DNA of 64,000 nt from an uncultured Ezakiella sp. (GTDB lineage Bacteria > Bacillota > Clostridia > Tissierellales > Peptoniphilaceae). The stretch covers positions 62,001-126,000 of the forward strand of contig NZ_CALTVH010000002.1 of NCBI RefSeq assembly GCF_943913045.1, in the 5' to 3' direction. Below the pieces are notes generated by a model. The model did not search any database. It worked only from the letters and a program-made list of their open reading frames with translations, and was not told the origin of the DNA. Positions 9,113-19,254 of this stretch are shown here, piece after piece; the first letter of the stretch is position 1, and the number at the start of each line of letters is the position of its first letter. The position numbers were made by a program, and so were the translations under genes.

Positions 9113-9152
9113 AACCACGACCTCCAGCATATCACTACCGGGTGTCGTGGTT
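9113..9152 (-). terminator. Rho-independent terminator of the amidase-rdgB operon
   Basis: A 9-bp perfect stem AACCACGAC/GTCGTGGTT (9144-9152 with 9113-9121) has a 22-base loop and is followed by TTT on the minus strand. It begins five bases after the rdgB stop codon. Confidence 0.75.
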
Positions 9153-9156
9153 GAAT

Positions 9157-9732
9157 TTATTTTTTATCTTTTAAATATTCTTTTAATTGCTCAAGGGCCC
9201 TCCGCCTGTGAGAAATTTTATTTTTCTCTTCTGCAGACATCTGAGCAAAGGTCTTGGTCTCTCCATCAGGTAAAAAATATGGATCATAGCCAAAGCCTCC
9301 ATCCCCTCTTGGCTCATCTATTATCTGTCCCTTGCAAGTGCCGGTAAAATAAGATGCTTTGCCGTCCTCTTCAATCAAGCAAATAGTCGACCTAAATTCA
9401 GCCGTCCTATCCTTGCCCTGAAGATTTTTTATCAAGAGATCATTGTTATTTTTGTCATTGCAAGGCTCGCCTGCATATCTGGCAGAGTGAACTCCAGGAT
9501 CTCCATTTAAAGCCTGGCAAAATAAGCCAGAGTCATCAGCAAGAACCATGCAGTCGTACAAGGCCTTTATGTCACTCGCCTTTATAAAAGCATTCTCTTC
9601 GAGGGTGTCGCCATCTTCAAGAGGCGATACATGGTCTGGGTGAGCTTCCTTGTATGAAATCACTTGCCAGTCGCTTAATATTTCTTTTATTTCTTGAATC
9701 TTGTGGGCATTGCCACTTGCTACTACTATCAT
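9157..9732 (-). CDS. rdgB: XTP/dITP diphosphatase (RdgB/HAM1 family)
   Basis: This cytoplasmic house-cleaning enzyme hydrolyses non-canonical purine triphosphates (XTP, dITP) to monophosphate and pyrophosphate. The 191-residue length is standard. Visible family motifs are the N-terminal substrate loop (SGNAHKIQEI; usually SxNxxKxxE), LADDSGLxxxAL with metal-binding acidic residues at about 66-75, the GDGGFGYDPYF box at about 142-152 and SHRRRAL near 174-180. The start overlaps the amidase stop, so the two genes are cotranscribed. Functional link between them is not evident. Confidence 0.93.
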   Translation of the reverse strand: MIVVASGNAHKIQEIKEILSDWQVISYKEAHPDHVSPLEDGDTLEENAFIKASDIKALYDCMVLADDSGLFCQALNGDPGVHSARYAGEPCNDKNNNDLLIKNLQGKDRTAEFRSTICLIEEDGKASYFTGTCKGQIIDEPRGDGGFGYDPYFLPDGETKTFAQMSAEEKNKISHRRRALEQLKEYLKDKK

Positions 9733-11864
9733 TATCTAAACTCCGTCAAATAGATTTCTATTGCCGACACAAGTCCGTCGACTACTTTTTCCAAAAAGGC
9801 TGGATCTTTTAAAAGTGCCAGGTCTCTTGCATTGGTCAAAAATCCCATTTCAAGTAATATAGCAGAGACATTTGACTTACCTACAACTACAATCTCTGGT
9901 CTATTCTTAATGCCACGAGAATTAAGCCCAGTGGCCTTGGCTACTTCATCACTAAAGATCTGCGCAATTCTAGCCTGTCCTTTCTCTTTATTGGGATTTT
10001 TATCTTCAGAGGCATATAGGACTTCTAATCCATTTGGTTTGCCAGATTCAGACGCATTTGCGTGAATGGATACAAATATATCTGGCATCAATTCATTGGC
10101 CATCTTGGCCCTATCGTGAATGCCAACATATGAGTCCACTGTGTCATTGGTTTTTTTGACTACATAGCCTAAGTCCAATAATCTTTTTTCTAAAGACCTT
10201 TGCACTGGTAGGATGCAATCTTTTTCCCAATATGTTTTAGAAAAGTCGCTGGCGCCTGGGTCAGTTCCCCCGTGACCAGGGTCTATCAAAATCAAATAGT
10301 CTGAATTTTTACCAGTCTTAACCCTTGTAATCTTGATAGAACTCCCTTCTTGGTCAAGCATTGTCTCCACCTGAACATTACGGACCAGATTAATTGTAAC
10401 TATATTATTTTCAACAACTACATCTCTGACCAGAGAATCATTATACTTTACTATTCCGTCTGGAATATTCATATCAAGCTTGGCGGTTATTTTGTTGGCC
10501 ATTTGATTATAATTAAATTCAATCGGCCTATCATAATCTTTGATTGTAATATATCTAATGGTCCCACTGTTTCTAAACTTAAAGAAATTATACAAAGATT
10601 CAACAGGATAGATATATAAGTCATCGCCCACAGTTTCAATCTTTAAATCTGGATATTTAATTCCATCCTCTATGTCAAAAACAACTCTTACAATTTTGTC
10701 ATTTGGATCATAATTCTTGTCCGGAATAAACTGGCTCATCCGTACGCTATTTATAAAGCCAATTGCCTCTTGAAATTCGACGTAGTTTGTACCTTCTAGC
10801 TCAGAATCCAAGAAATCAAGTGCAACCCTCTTTGGATTTTCAAATTCAAATTTTTTATACTGTTGCTTGCCCATGCCCTTTAAGACATAAGCCTTGTTGC
10901 CATTGTGGTCTTCAACTTGCAAACCTTTAAAAATATGGCTATCAGTTGCAACCAAGGTCTTGCTATTATCCTCAGTATAAAGACTTACTCCATCTTCTGC
11001 CTTTAAAAATGAAATCTCAAGGCCTTCCGGCTTTTGACTTATATTATAGCTTGGAGCATTTTTCAATGATGACTTAAACTGGCCCAAAAACCTAGAATCA
11101 GCTCTAGCATTTTTTATAAAGACAACCTTTGAGCCATTGTCAGAAGTGACCTTGTATTGGACTTTGTTGTCAAATTTAAAAAATACCTTTGGGGATGATT
11201 CATCTTGGCCACTAGTATCGATATTATTTAGCTTAGAACTTCCTGTAGTCTCTCCTGCATTATCATCGTTAGATCCTGTATTTTTATCAGTAGAAGCTTC
11301 ATTATTAGCATCCTTATTGGCCTTATTATCAGCTTGGCTTTCATCTGAATTAGCTATTATATCTACCACAACTTCATTGGACTTATCTTGGCCAATTTTA
11401 ACAGTCATGGTCTTTTGATCCCAGTCAATTTTTTGCCCCATATATTCTGCAATAAATCTAACAGGCACATAGGTAAAGCCATCTGTATAGCCAGGAAGGC
11501 GAACTATAGACGCCTTGACACCATCAGGAGTATTTATTAGGCCAGCGCCTAAATTTACCTGGGCCTTGCCAACAGGAAACCACATCTTTTTGTCAGCTCC
11601 CCTAATCTCAACAGTAAAAGTATCTTGCAGCCATATAACCTTGTAGCCCAAGCTTTCGCTAACAAATCTAACCGGCACATAGGTCCTTTCATTGACTACA
11701 AAAACGGGCAAATTGGTATTGGCTGGATTGCCATTTATACTAATGTTTACATTTAATACTTCCCTATCTTGTCCATCTATATTTAACTTTGCCGCATCAA
11801 TTTGCATGCATAAAGAAAATGTTAAAATTAAAAATATAAAATACTTAAAAAATTTCCTAATCAT
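9732..11864 (-). CDS. N-acetylmuramoyl-L-alanine amidase with Cu-amine-oxidase-like and AMIN domains
   Basis: This secreted peptidoglycan hydrolase cleaves the MurNAc-L-Ala amide bond. The 710-residue protein has a signal peptide (about 1-24), two copper-amine-oxidase N-terminal-like modules (about 35-160, each with a YVPVRF motif), a Ser/Asn/Asp-rich linker (about 168-225), AMIN-type repeats (about 225-480) and a C-terminal Amidase_3 domain (about 520-710). Zinc and catalytic residues are visible in LIDPGHGGTDPG, YWEKDC, VSIHANA and LLEMGFLTN. The AMIN region should target the protein to the wall or septum. ATG at 11864 is preceded by GGAGG. Confidence 0.92.
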   Translation of the reverse strand: MIRKFFKYFIFLILTFSLCMQIDAAKLNIDGQDREVLNVNISINGNPANTNLPVFVVNERTYVPVRFVSESLGYKVIWLQDTFTVEIRGADKKMWFPVGKAQVNLGAGLINTPDGVKASIVRLPGYTDGFTYVPVRFIAEYMGQKIDWDQKTMTVKIGQDKSNEVVVDIIANSDESQADNKANKDANNEASTDKNTGSNDDNAGETTGSSKLNNIDTSGQDESSPKVFFKFDNKVQYKVTSDNGSKVVFIKNARADSRFLGQFKSSLKNAPSYNISQKPEGLEISFLKAEDGVSLYTEDNSKTLVATDSHIFKGLQVEDHNGNKAYVLKGMGKQQYKKFEFENPKRVALDFLDSELEGTNYVEFQEAIGFINSVRMSQFIPDKNYDPNDKIVRVVFDIEDGIKYPDLKIETVGDDLYIYPVESLYNFFKFRNSGTIRYITIKDYDRPIEFNYNQMANKITAKLDMNIPDGIVKYNDSLVRDVVVENNIVTINLVRNVQVETMLDQEGSSIKITRVKTGKNSDYLILIDPGHGGTDPGASDFSKTYWEKDCILPVQRSLEKRLLDLGYVVKKTNDTVDSYVGIHDRAKMANELMPDIFVSIHANASESGKPNGLEVLYASEDKNPNKEKGQARIAQIFSDEVAKATGLNSRGIKNRPEIVVVGKSNVSAILLEMGFLTNARDLALLKDPAFLEKVVDGLVSAIEIYLTEFR

Positions 11865-11954
11865 AGTGCCTCCATGTATTAAATTTTACATTATTCTAAG
11901 TTAAATTGCAAATTAAGTTCATATTACAGGGGCAATTTCATATTTTTGTCAAAA

Positions 11955-11985
11955 GAAAAACCATGCAAAAGAGTCCTTGCATGGT
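11955..11985 (-). terminator. Rho-independent terminator after gatB
   Basis: A perfect 9-bp stem ACCATGCAA/TTGCATGGT (11977-11985 with 11960-11968) has an 8-base loop and is followed on the minus strand by TTTTTCTTTT. It ends the pcrA-ligA-gatCAB operon. Confidence 0.88.
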
Positions 11986-11996
11986 CTAAGCTTATT

Positions 11997-13415
11997 TTAT
12001 TTCATCTCATTTAATTTATCTAAAATCATCTTATTAACAAGAACTGGGTCTGCCTTACCTCTTGAGGCCTTCATAACCTGACCAACCAGGAATCCCAGGG
12101 CCCTGTCCTTGCCGTTGTGGTAGTCTGTAATTGAATCTGGATTTGCTTCCATTACATCAGCCACCCATTTTTCAATAGCGCCATCATCGCTAACCTGGAG
12201 CAGATTGTCTCTCTTGATGATTTCCTCTGAGCTTGTTCCGTCTTCAAACATTTCTCTGAAAACTTTTTTCGCAGAGTTGTTATTGATTTTATTTTCCTTA
12301 ACTAGTTTCAATAGATTTACAAAATCAGCTTTTTCAAACTTCAAATCATCTATTGTGGTTTCTAGATCGTTGATCCTTCTTAGGAATTCATTCATAATCC
12401 AGTTGACAACTAGCTTTACATCGCCAACTTCTTTGGAAATGGATTCAAAATAATCTGACAAATTCTTGTCGTTTGAAATTATACCAGCATCGTAATCGCT
12501 TAGTTCATAGGTCTTAATTAGTCTTTCCTTGCGTTCAGATTTTAATTCTGGTAGATTGTCTTTGATCTTTTTTATAAGAGCATCTTCAATTGGTAAAATT
12601 GGAATATCTCCATCAAATTGGAACCTGTAGTCGTTTGACTCAGATTTTACACGCATAACAACAGTTTCTTGTTTTTCCTCGTCCCAACGCCTGGTTTCTC
12701 TAATTCCTTTTTCTCCTTTGGCTATCATATCCTTGTGGCGGTCGTATTCGTAGTTCATGGCCATTTCTACACCACTGGTTGAGCCGATATTTTTTACCTC
12801 TGTAATAGCTGTTTTAAAATCACCATCGACAATATTAAAGTTACAGTCAACACGCATAGAGCCTTCTTCCATCTTGCAGTCAGAAACACCAAGCTCGGTC
12901 AGTATATCTCTGAGTTCTTCTATAAAGGCCCTGGCTTCCTTGCCACTTTCAATCTCTGGTTTGGTTACAATCTCTATTAGTGGAAGGCCAGCCCTGTTGT
13001 AGTCCATAAGAGTTATATCATCCATGTGATTAGCCTTACCAGTATCCTCTTCTATATGAGCCCTTTCCAGATGAATACGTTTTTTATTGCCATCGACCTC
13101 GATCTCTACATAGCCGCCAGCACAAATTGGCATGTCCTCTTGGGAAATTTGGTAGCCCTTGACCAGGTCAGGATAGAAATAATTTTTCCTATCCATCTTG
13201 ATGACTTTTGCAATTTCTGAATTTAAACCAAGGCTAGCTCTAATAGCTTGCTCTATAGCAAATTCATTTATAACTGGAAGGGCACCCGGCATGCCAAGAC
13301 AAACCGGGCAAACATTTGTATTTGGTTCATCGCCAAAAGATGACTTGCACTTACAAAACATCTTTCTTTGAGTTTTTAGTTCAACGTGAAGTTCTAATCC
13401 AATTAAAGTTTTCAT
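11997..13415 (-). CDS. gatB: Asp-tRNA(Asn)/Glu-tRNA(Gln) amidotransferase subunit B
   Basis: GatB is the tRNA-binding and kinase subunit of the complex that converts mischarged Glu-tRNA(Gln), and in many bacteria Asp-tRNA(Asn), to the correct aminoacyl-tRNA. The 472-residue protein begins with the family hallmark IGLELHVEL. It carries zinc-site cysteines (CKC near 22-24 and CPVC near 37-40) and the ATP/glutamate region HLERAHIEEDTGK (about 126-138). The C-terminal helical/YqeY-like tail spans about 320-472. It is the last gene of the gatC-gatA-gatB run. The start shares a base with the gatA stop. Confidence 0.96.
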   Translation of the reverse strand: MKTLIGLELHVELKTQRKMFCKCKSSFGDEPNTNVCPVCLGMPGALPVINEFAIEQAIRASLGLNSEIAKVIKMDRKNYFYPDLVKGYQISQEDMPICAGGYVEIEVDGNKKRIHLERAHIEEDTGKANHMDDITLMDYNRAGLPLIEIVTKPEIESGKEARAFIEELRDILTELGVSDCKMEEGSMRVDCNFNIVDGDFKTAITEVKNIGSTSGVEMAMNYEYDRHKDMIAKGEKGIRETRRWDEEKQETVVMRVKSESNDYRFQFDGDIPILPIEDALIKKIKDNLPELKSERKERLIKTYELSDYDAGIISNDKNLSDYFESISKEVGDVKLVVNWIMNEFLRRINDLETTIDDLKFEKADFVNLLKLVKENKINNNSAKKVFREMFEDGTSSEEIIKRDNLLQVSDDGAIEKWVADVMEANPDSITDYHNGKDRALGFLVGQVMKASRGKADPVLVNKMILDKLNEMK

Positions 13416-14815
13416 TATTTCACCAACCCTTCGTAGGCCATTGCAATCCTTGCCAAATTGGCATCATCTTTTTTATTTCCGATAAAGTGCATGCCAGCGT
13501 TTATTTTTCTCTCACTTGTAGATGGGACAGAAATTGCAGGGAGTCCTGCCATATTTGGAGAAACGGAAAGTATATCGCCTTCCATCATCTTCTTTGGATC
13601 TGTGGTCTTGCTACCAAGCTTAAAGGCAAGCTCATTGGCAGTTGGAGTTAAAATAGCATCAGCATTTTTGAAAATCCTATCGTAATCATTTCTGATAGCT
13701 TGTCTGATTTCCAAAGCCTTGCCATAAATTTGGTCTTTGTTTTTGCTGGATAAAATATACATGCCCAGTAAAACCCTGCGCTTTACACTTTCGTTTAAGC
13801 CCTCTGACCTAACCTTGGTCATGTAGTCTTCAATACTGCCTGAATAATCTATACCAGAATATCTAATTCCATCAAATCTAGAAATATTGCTTGAGCATTC
13901 GGCAGCCACCAAAGTGTAATAAGCGGCGACAGCATAATCTAAATACTTAAATTCATCTTCTACAATAATGGCCCCAGCATCTTGGAGGGCTTTGATGGAT
14001 TTATCATAAGCCTCTCTAACTCCGTCTTCAAAATCAAAGTTATCGAAATTTTTAAAGATTGCAATCTTCTTGCCCTTAAGATTTTCTATAGCCTCATCGT
14101 GACTTTTATATAAATCTGGCAAATCAACCTTAATCTTTGTCATATCGTTTTGTGTATCAGCAGAAATATTTTGCAAGAACAAATAAGCATCTTGGACTGA
14201 CCGGCCAAGTGTACCTACAGTATCAAAGGTATTTGCCAAACTTTGAACACCATATCTGGAAACTGCCCCATAGGTTGGCTTTATGCCAACAACTGAGCAA
14301 AAACTAGCAGGCTGCCTAATGCTACCACCAGTATCTGTACCAATAGCTACATCCACAAAACCCATAGCAACTGCAGCAGCAGAACCACCTGAGCTGCCTC
14401 CTGGAACTAGTGAATTGTCCAGCGGGTTTTTAACTGGGCCAAAGTAAGAACTTTCGTTAGAAGAACCCATGGCAAACTCATCCATATTTAATTTGCCAAG
14501 TATAGTCGCTCCTGAATTTTTAATGCTCTTTGTAACATCAGCATCAAAAACGCTTTCAAAGTCCTTTAAAATCTTTGAAGCACAAGTCGTCTTCATACCC
14601 TTGACATTGACATTGTCCTTGATGCCAACTACAGCGCCCCTTAGTGGGCCCGTCTTGGAATTTTTTGCCATTTCCTTGGCCCCATCTATGTCTATGCTAA
14701 TAAAGGAGTTTATATTTTCATCTTCCTTTATATTTTCCAATACCTCTGATAAATGCTCTTCTGGAGATAGCTTTCCTGAATTAATTAAATCTAAAGTTTC
14801 TATTAAATTTCTCAT
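13415..14815 (-). CDS. gatA: Asp-tRNA(Asn)/Glu-tRNA(Gln) amidotransferase subunit A
   Basis: GatA is the amidase-signature subunit that releases ammonia from glutamine or asparagine and channels it to GatB. At 466 residues, a little shorter than the usual 480-490, it keeps the Ser-cisSer-Lys triad: Lys66 (GIKDN), Ser141 in PGGSSGGSAAAVA and the nucleophile Ser165 in GTDTGGSIRQPAS. It lies directly after gatC with a one-base overlap. The complex suggests the organism lacks a glutaminyl-tRNA synthetase, an inference from known distribution. Confidence 0.96.
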   Translation of the reverse strand: MRNLIETLDLINSGKLSPEEHLSEVLENIKEDENINSFISIDIDGAKEMAKNSKTGPLRGAVVGIKDNVNVKGMKTTCASKILKDFESVFDADVTKSIKNSGATILGKLNMDEFAMGSSNESSYFGPVKNPLDNSLVPGGSSGGSAAAVAMGFVDVAIGTDTGGSIRQPASFCSVVGIKPTYGAVSRYGVQSLANTFDTVGTLGRSVQDAYLFLQNISADTQNDMTKIKVDLPDLYKSHDEAIENLKGKKIAIFKNFDNFDFEDGVREAYDKSIKALQDAGAIIVEDEFKYLDYAVAAYYTLVAAECSSNISRFDGIRYSGIDYSGSIEDYMTKVRSEGLNESVKRRVLLGMYILSSKNKDQIYGKALEIRQAIRNDYDRIFKNADAILTPTANELAFKLGSKTTDPKKMMEGDILSVSPNMAGLPAISVPSTSERKINAGMHFIGNKKDDANLARIAMAYEGLVK

Positions 14816-15084
14816 TATTCACCTACATATTTATTAATAACAAAATAGCCATATTTTTTCCTGTCTGCATTTAGCAGGGCTTCTTCGCTAGTTAGGCCTG
14901 CTTGTGGCTGGTCCGCATCAGGCTTTACTTCTGGAGAGTTTATATTGTAATCCACTTCCAAGTCTCCATCAAAATCACTTACATGCATAATAACATCAAG
15001 CGCTGACTTAAATCCTTCAAACATATGGTCTTCATATTCTATGCGTGCAAGTTTACATATGTCTTTAAATTCTTGTTCCTTCAT
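14815..15084 (-). CDS. gatC: Asp-tRNA(Asn)/Glu-tRNA(Gln) amidotransferase subunit C
   Basis: This 89-residue subunit wraps around GatA and stabilises the GatA-GatB interface. The N-terminal pattern (FKDICKLARIEYED) and the late segment with VKPD and ADRKKYGYFVINKYV match GatC. The 4-base ATGA overlap with the ligA stop and one-base overlap with gatA place it in a tightly coupled operon. Identity rests largely on context because the protein is short. Confidence 0.9.
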   Translation of the reverse strand: MKEQEFKDICKLARIEYEDHMFEGFKSALDVIMHVSDFDGDLEVDYNINSPEVKPDADQPQAGLTSEEALLNADRKKYGYFVINKYVGE

Positions 15085-17069
15085 TTTACCTCCAAAAACT
15101 CATCTATATCCATTACTTTTATGCCCAGTTCTTTTGCCTTATCGAGTTTTGAACCAGGTTTTTCCCCGGCCAAAACAATATCCGTATTCTTGGAAACAGA
15201 ACCAGTGCATTTGCCTCCTTGGCCATCAATTATGACTTTTAGCTCATCTCTTTTATATTCTTCAAAGCTTCCTGTAATTACAACCGTCTTGCCACTAAAG
15301 TAACCTTCTTTTGTCTCTACGTCTTCGTGTTCGATTGTATTTACTCCCCGCTTTTCAAACTCATCAAGCATTTCAATTATATCTGGTCTGGCGAAATAAT
15401 CCAAAACATTTTTCGCTATTATATCTCCAACACCTTCAACTTCAATCAGCTCATCATAAGTTGAATTGATTATACTATCAAGGGTCTTAAACTTAATTGA
15501 AATATCTCTTGCAGTCCTCTCGCCAACTTCTGGGATCCCTAAGGCAAATAAAAATCTGTGTAAGTCTCTAACCTTTGATTTCTCTATAGCCGCCAGTAAA
15601 TTATCTGCTCTTTTTTCTCCAAAGAGTGGCAATTTTAAGAGTTTTTCTTTGTTTAAATCATAAAGCTCATATACGACTGATACGTCAAGTACGTCCACCA
15701 GGCTCATGGCAGTTTTTTCGCTCAAACCCTCTATATCCATGGCATTTCTGCTACAGAAGTGTTCAATCCTAGATACAATCTGCGGCTTGCAATATGTTGA
15801 ATTTGGACAGATCAAATAGGCTCCAACTTCTTTTAGCTCAGTCCCACATGATGGGCAATGGCTTGGAATTTCAATTTCCTTTGTTCCTGTCAAATCGCCA
15901 ATGGTTCCCATTATTTCTGGAATAACTTCATTGGACCGCCTTACGATTACATCCGCGCCAATCCTAACACCCTTGCGATTGATGTCGCCAACATTGTTTA
16001 GAGTTGCATTTTGCACCATGGCCCCAGAAATTTCTACTGGTTCAAGGCTAGCAACAGGGGTTACCTTGCCAGTCCTGCCCACATTCCAGCTAACATCCAA
16101 GAGTTTGGTTTGCACTTCTTCTGCTTCAAACTTAAAGGCAATGGCCCAGCGTGGAAACTTGTTTGTAAAACCAAGAATTTCCCTGGTTCTAATATCATTT
16201 ATCTTTATTACAGCCCCATCTGTCAAATAATTCAGATGGTGGCGGGATTCGTCTATAAAATTGATTTCATCAATCACTTGGTCAATTGTCCTTACCAGTT
16301 TGTGATAAGGATTTACCGGGAATTTTTCTCCTTGCAAAAACTCCAAGGCCTCCATGTGGGTCTTAAAAGTTTTTCCTTCAATATATCCTATATTATAAGT
16401 GAAAACCTTTAAATTTCTCTTGGCAGTTTCAGTCGTATTTAAATTTCTAAGGGCACCCGCAGCTGCATTTCTTGCATTTTTAAGCGGAGTCTCATTAGTC
16501 GCATTATAATTATCAAAAGCGTCCAAGGGCATATAACCCTCACCCTGGATTTCCATTCGCCCCTTAAAGTTTATAGCCAGTGGAAAATTTTTTATAGTAA
16601 GTGCCTGCTTGGTAATATTCTCCCCAACAACTCCGTTTCCACGAGTGGCTGCATTTACAAACTTGCCATCCTCATAAGTTAAATTAATGGTTAGACCATC
16701 AAATTTATATTCAACCACATACTCGACTTCAGGAAGTGGAGCAAGTGGGTTAGCCTCATTATAGGCGGCCACCTCTCTTTTGCACCTCTCATCCCATGCC
16801 CTTAGCTCTTCAAAAGTTTGGGCCTTGCCAAGGCTCCATAGCTGGGCCCTGTGGGTGTATTTTTCAAACTCTGTTAAAAGGTCTCCGCCGACCCTTTGAG
16901 TCGGGCTGTCGTCAAATTTAAAATTATTTTTATGCTCTAAATCTACAAGCTCGCTGTATAATTTATCGTAAACGCTGTCTGTAACAATTGGATCATCCAA
17001 TGTGTAATAGTGGTAATTATATTCGTTTAACTGGTCCACCAGCTCTCTCATTCTAATTTTAAAATCCAT
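15081..17069 (-). CDS. ligA: NAD-dependent DNA ligase
   Basis: LigA seals nicks in replication and repair using NAD. The 662-residue length is normal. The adenylation lysine is Lys122 in the YKFDG motif. The Ia domain (1-about 70, with YHYYTLDDP), nucleotidyltransferase, OB-fold, a four-cysteine zinc finger (CPSC...CPNSTYC near 405-430), helix-hairpin-helix repeats (about 440-570) and a C-terminal BRCT domain (about 590-662) follow in order. It is cotranscribed with pcrA (one-base gap), the common Gram-positive pairing. Confidence 0.97.
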   Translation of the reverse strand: MDFKIRMRELVDQLNEYNYHYYTLDDPIVTDSVYDKLYSELVDLEHKNNFKFDDSPTQRVGGDLLTEFEKYTHRAQLWSLGKAQTFEELRAWDERCKREVAAYNEANPLAPLPEVEYVVEYKFDGLTINLTYEDGKFVNAATRGNGVVGENITKQALTIKNFPLAINFKGRMEIQGEGYMPLDAFDNYNATNETPLKNARNAAAGALRNLNTTETAKRNLKVFTYNIGYIEGKTFKTHMEALEFLQGEKFPVNPYHKLVRTIDQVIDEINFIDESRHHLNYLTDGAVIKINDIRTREILGFTNKFPRWAIAFKFEAEEVQTKLLDVSWNVGRTGKVTPVASLEPVEISGAMVQNATLNNVGDINRKGVRIGADVIVRRSNEVIPEIMGTIGDLTGTKEIEIPSHCPSCGTELKEVGAYLICPNSTYCKPQIVSRIEHFCSRNAMDIEGLSEKTAMSLVDVLDVSVVYELYDLNKEKLLKLPLFGEKRADNLLAAIEKSKVRDLHRFLFALGIPEVGERTARDISIKFKTLDSIINSTYDELIEVEGVGDIIAKNVLDYFARPDIIEMLDEFEKRGVNTIEHEDVETKEGYFSGKTVVITGSFEEYKRDELKVIIDGQGGKCTGSVSKNTDIVLAGEKPGSKLDKAKELGIKVMDIDEFLEVK

Positions 17070-17070
17070 A

Positions 17071-19197
17071 TTACACCTTCTTCTTTATTGGAGCGAGCGA
17101 TAGTTTCAATTTCTTCAAGCCCTTGGAGTTAAAGACTATAGTCACGTCATCTCCATTTTTACTTACTACACGGCCTTCGCCCCAAAGCTTGTGTTCAACC
17201 AAATCTCCAGTTCCAATATCTGCAGAATTCGCAGACGGACTATTATATTTAATTGGCTTGTAGCCAGTTGTAAGTCGACTTCTAGCTGGAGAGCTTTGCG
17301 TCTTTATAGGAGCCTTCTTCTCAGACTCTTGCCTGTCTATATACTCTTCAATCTCTTCTACAAAGCGGCTTGGCTTGCCATAAATTACATTGCCATACAT
17401 CATTCTCTCATCAGCCGAAGTTAAAAATAGTCTGTCCTTGGCCCGAGTAATAGCAACGTACATTAGCCGTCTTTCTTCCTCGACCTCTTCTTCAGAATCC
17501 ATTGACCTGGACGATGGGAAGAGCCCTTCCTCAAGGCCAACTACAAAGACATTTTTAAATTCCAATCCCTTGGAAGAGTGAACAGTCATCAAGGTAATCT
17601 TATCGTCTTCACTCTTGGAATCTATATCTGATAAGAGAGATATTTCTGCTAAAAAGTCAGTTAGGCTTGCATCTTCATGAGTCTTTGAATATTCTTCAGC
17701 AAAAGTTAAAAATTCTTCTATGTTTTGAACCCTTGATTCGTCCTCAACTGCATTTGAAATTCTTAAGCTTTCCAAATATCCAGACCCGTCTACAATTGCC
17801 TTGACCCTATCCATCAGATCCATATCTTTGTTATCCATAATCTCTAACATCTTATTGCCAAAGTCTGCAGCTTTCTTATTGTTAGAATTTGTTATTATGG
17901 CAAAAAAATCTTCGCCAGTGTATGTCTTTTCATTTAAAAACTCAGTTAGCGTTTTTTCTCCCACACCCCGTCTAGGAGTATTTATAATTCTCTCAAAACT
18001 AACCGTATCATAGGGATTTTCATAGAGCCTTAAATAAGCAATTACATCCTTTACTTCCTTGCGGTCATAAAATCTTAAACCACCTATAATTTCATAGGGA
18101 ATGGAACTTCTAAGAAATATATCTTCAAAATTTCTAGACTGAGCGTTGGTCCTATATAAAATTGCTATATCATTATAAGAAACACCCTTTAAATTTAGCT
18201 CTTCAATTTTATTCGCAACATAAAAAGCCTCTTCGCTATTGTTGGGCAAGTTAATAAAAACAACGGGCTCATCTGATTCTCTGGATGTAAAAAGGTCCCT
18301 CTTGTATTTTTGGTAGTTGTTTTCAATCAAATGATTGGCAGCCGTCAAAATATGATTTGTCGACCTGTAATTTTCATTTAAATAAATTACCTTGGCGTCT
18401 TTAAAATCATTTTCAAAATTTAAAATGTTTTCTAAATTTGCTCCCCTAAAGGCGTAAATGCTCTGATTTTCATCACCAACAACGGTAATATTGTTGTGGT
18501 AGCTGGAAATCAGCTTTACAAACTGGTACTGAATATCGTTTACGTCCTGGTACTCGTCTACAAATACATATTCAAACTTCTTGGAATACTCCTCTCTTAT
18601 CTGACTATTGGATTTTAAAATCTGTACCGTCTTTAAAATCAGGTCGTCAAAGTCAAGGGCGTTTGCCTCCTTCAACCTCTTCTCGTATTCATCAAAGACC
18701 TTACCAATTCTCTCCCTGTAATAATCTGCACCAGCATCGGTCATATAGTCATTGACTCCCCTGCCTCTGTTCTTGTAGTCTGAAATCTCATACCTAATCG
18801 AAGATGCCTTAAAAGTGTCTGTATCATAATCAAAATCTTTGATAATTCTCTTAATTAAATTAGTAGTGTCAGCAGTATCGTAAATAGTAAAGGATGATGA
18901 GTAGTGCTTTCTTAAAATCCTGACGCATATGCTATGAAAGGTCCCTATCCAAAGCCCGTCCACAGATCTATTTAAAATGCTAGAAGCCCGTTCTTTCATC
19001 TCATTGGCAGCCTTGTTGGTGAAAGTAATTGCCAAAATATTATAAGGGCTTACACCCAAATCATTTATAAGATGTGCGAGCTTGTATGTAACAACCCGTG
19101 TCTTTCCGCTTCCAGCCCCTGCTAAAACCAGGACTGGTCCTTCAGTTTGCATTACAGCTTCGTATTGATTTTTATTTAATAAACTTTTAATATCCAT
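17071..19197 (-). CDS. pcrA: ATP-dependent DNA helicase PcrA/UvrD
   Basis: This superfamily 1A 3'-5' helicase is used in repair and in removing RecA and stalled complexes. The 708-residue protein shows the Q motif (LNKNQYEAV), Walker A AGAGSGKT at about 26-33, motif Ia (ITFTNKAANEM), Walker B (FVDEYQDVN), motif III (GDENQSIYAFRGA), motif IV (YRS), motif V (TVHSSKGLEF) and motif VI (ERRLMYVAITRA). A C-terminal Tudor-like segment (DLVEHKLWGEGRVV) is the RNA-polymerase-binding region seen in PcrA. It heads the operon behind a strong promoter. Confidence 0.96.
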   Translation of the reverse strand: MDIKSLLNKNQYEAVMQTEGPVLVLAGAGSGKTRVVTYKLAHLINDLGVSPYNILAITFTNKAANEMKERASSILNRSVDGLWIGTFHSICVRILRKHYSSSFTIYDTADTTNLIKRIIKDFDYDTDTFKASSIRYEISDYKNRGRGVNDYMTDAGADYYRERIGKVFDEYEKRLKEANALDFDDLILKTVQILKSNSQIREEYSKKFEYVFVDEYQDVNDIQYQFVKLISSYHNNITVVGDENQSIYAFRGANLENILNFENDFKDAKVIYLNENYRSTNHILTAANHLIENNYQKYKRDLFTSRESDEPVVFINLPNNSEEAFYVANKIEELNLKGVSYNDIAILYRTNAQSRNFEDIFLRSSIPYEIIGGLRFYDRKEVKDVIAYLRLYENPYDTVSFERIINTPRRGVGEKTLTEFLNEKTYTGEDFFAIITNSNNKKAADFGNKMLEIMDNKDMDLMDRVKAIVDGSGYLESLRISNAVEDESRVQNIEEFLTFAEEYSKTHEDASLTDFLAEISLLSDIDSKSEDDKITLMTVHSSKGLEFKNVFVVGLEEGLFPSSRSMDSEEEVEEERRLMYVAITRAKDRLFLTSADERMMYGNVIYGKPSRFVEEIEEYIDRQESEKKAPIKTQSSPARSRLTTGYKPIKYNSPSANSADIGTGDLVEHKLWGEGRVVSKNGDDVTIVFNSKGLKKLKLSLAPIKKKV

Positions 19198-19225
19198 ATG
19201 CCTTCCTTAAAATATAATCATCTTC

Positions 19226-19254
19226 ATTATACTTTTTATAGGAATTTAAGTCAA
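19226..19254 (-). promoter_or_regulatory. Promoter of the pcrA-ligA-gatCAB operon
   Basis: Near-consensus TTGACT (19249-19254), a 17-bp spacer and TATAAT (19226-19231) lie about 29 bases upstream of the pcrA start on the minus strand. The remainder of the 216-base gap up to the folD terminator is AT-rich with nothing else recognisable. Confidence 0.85.
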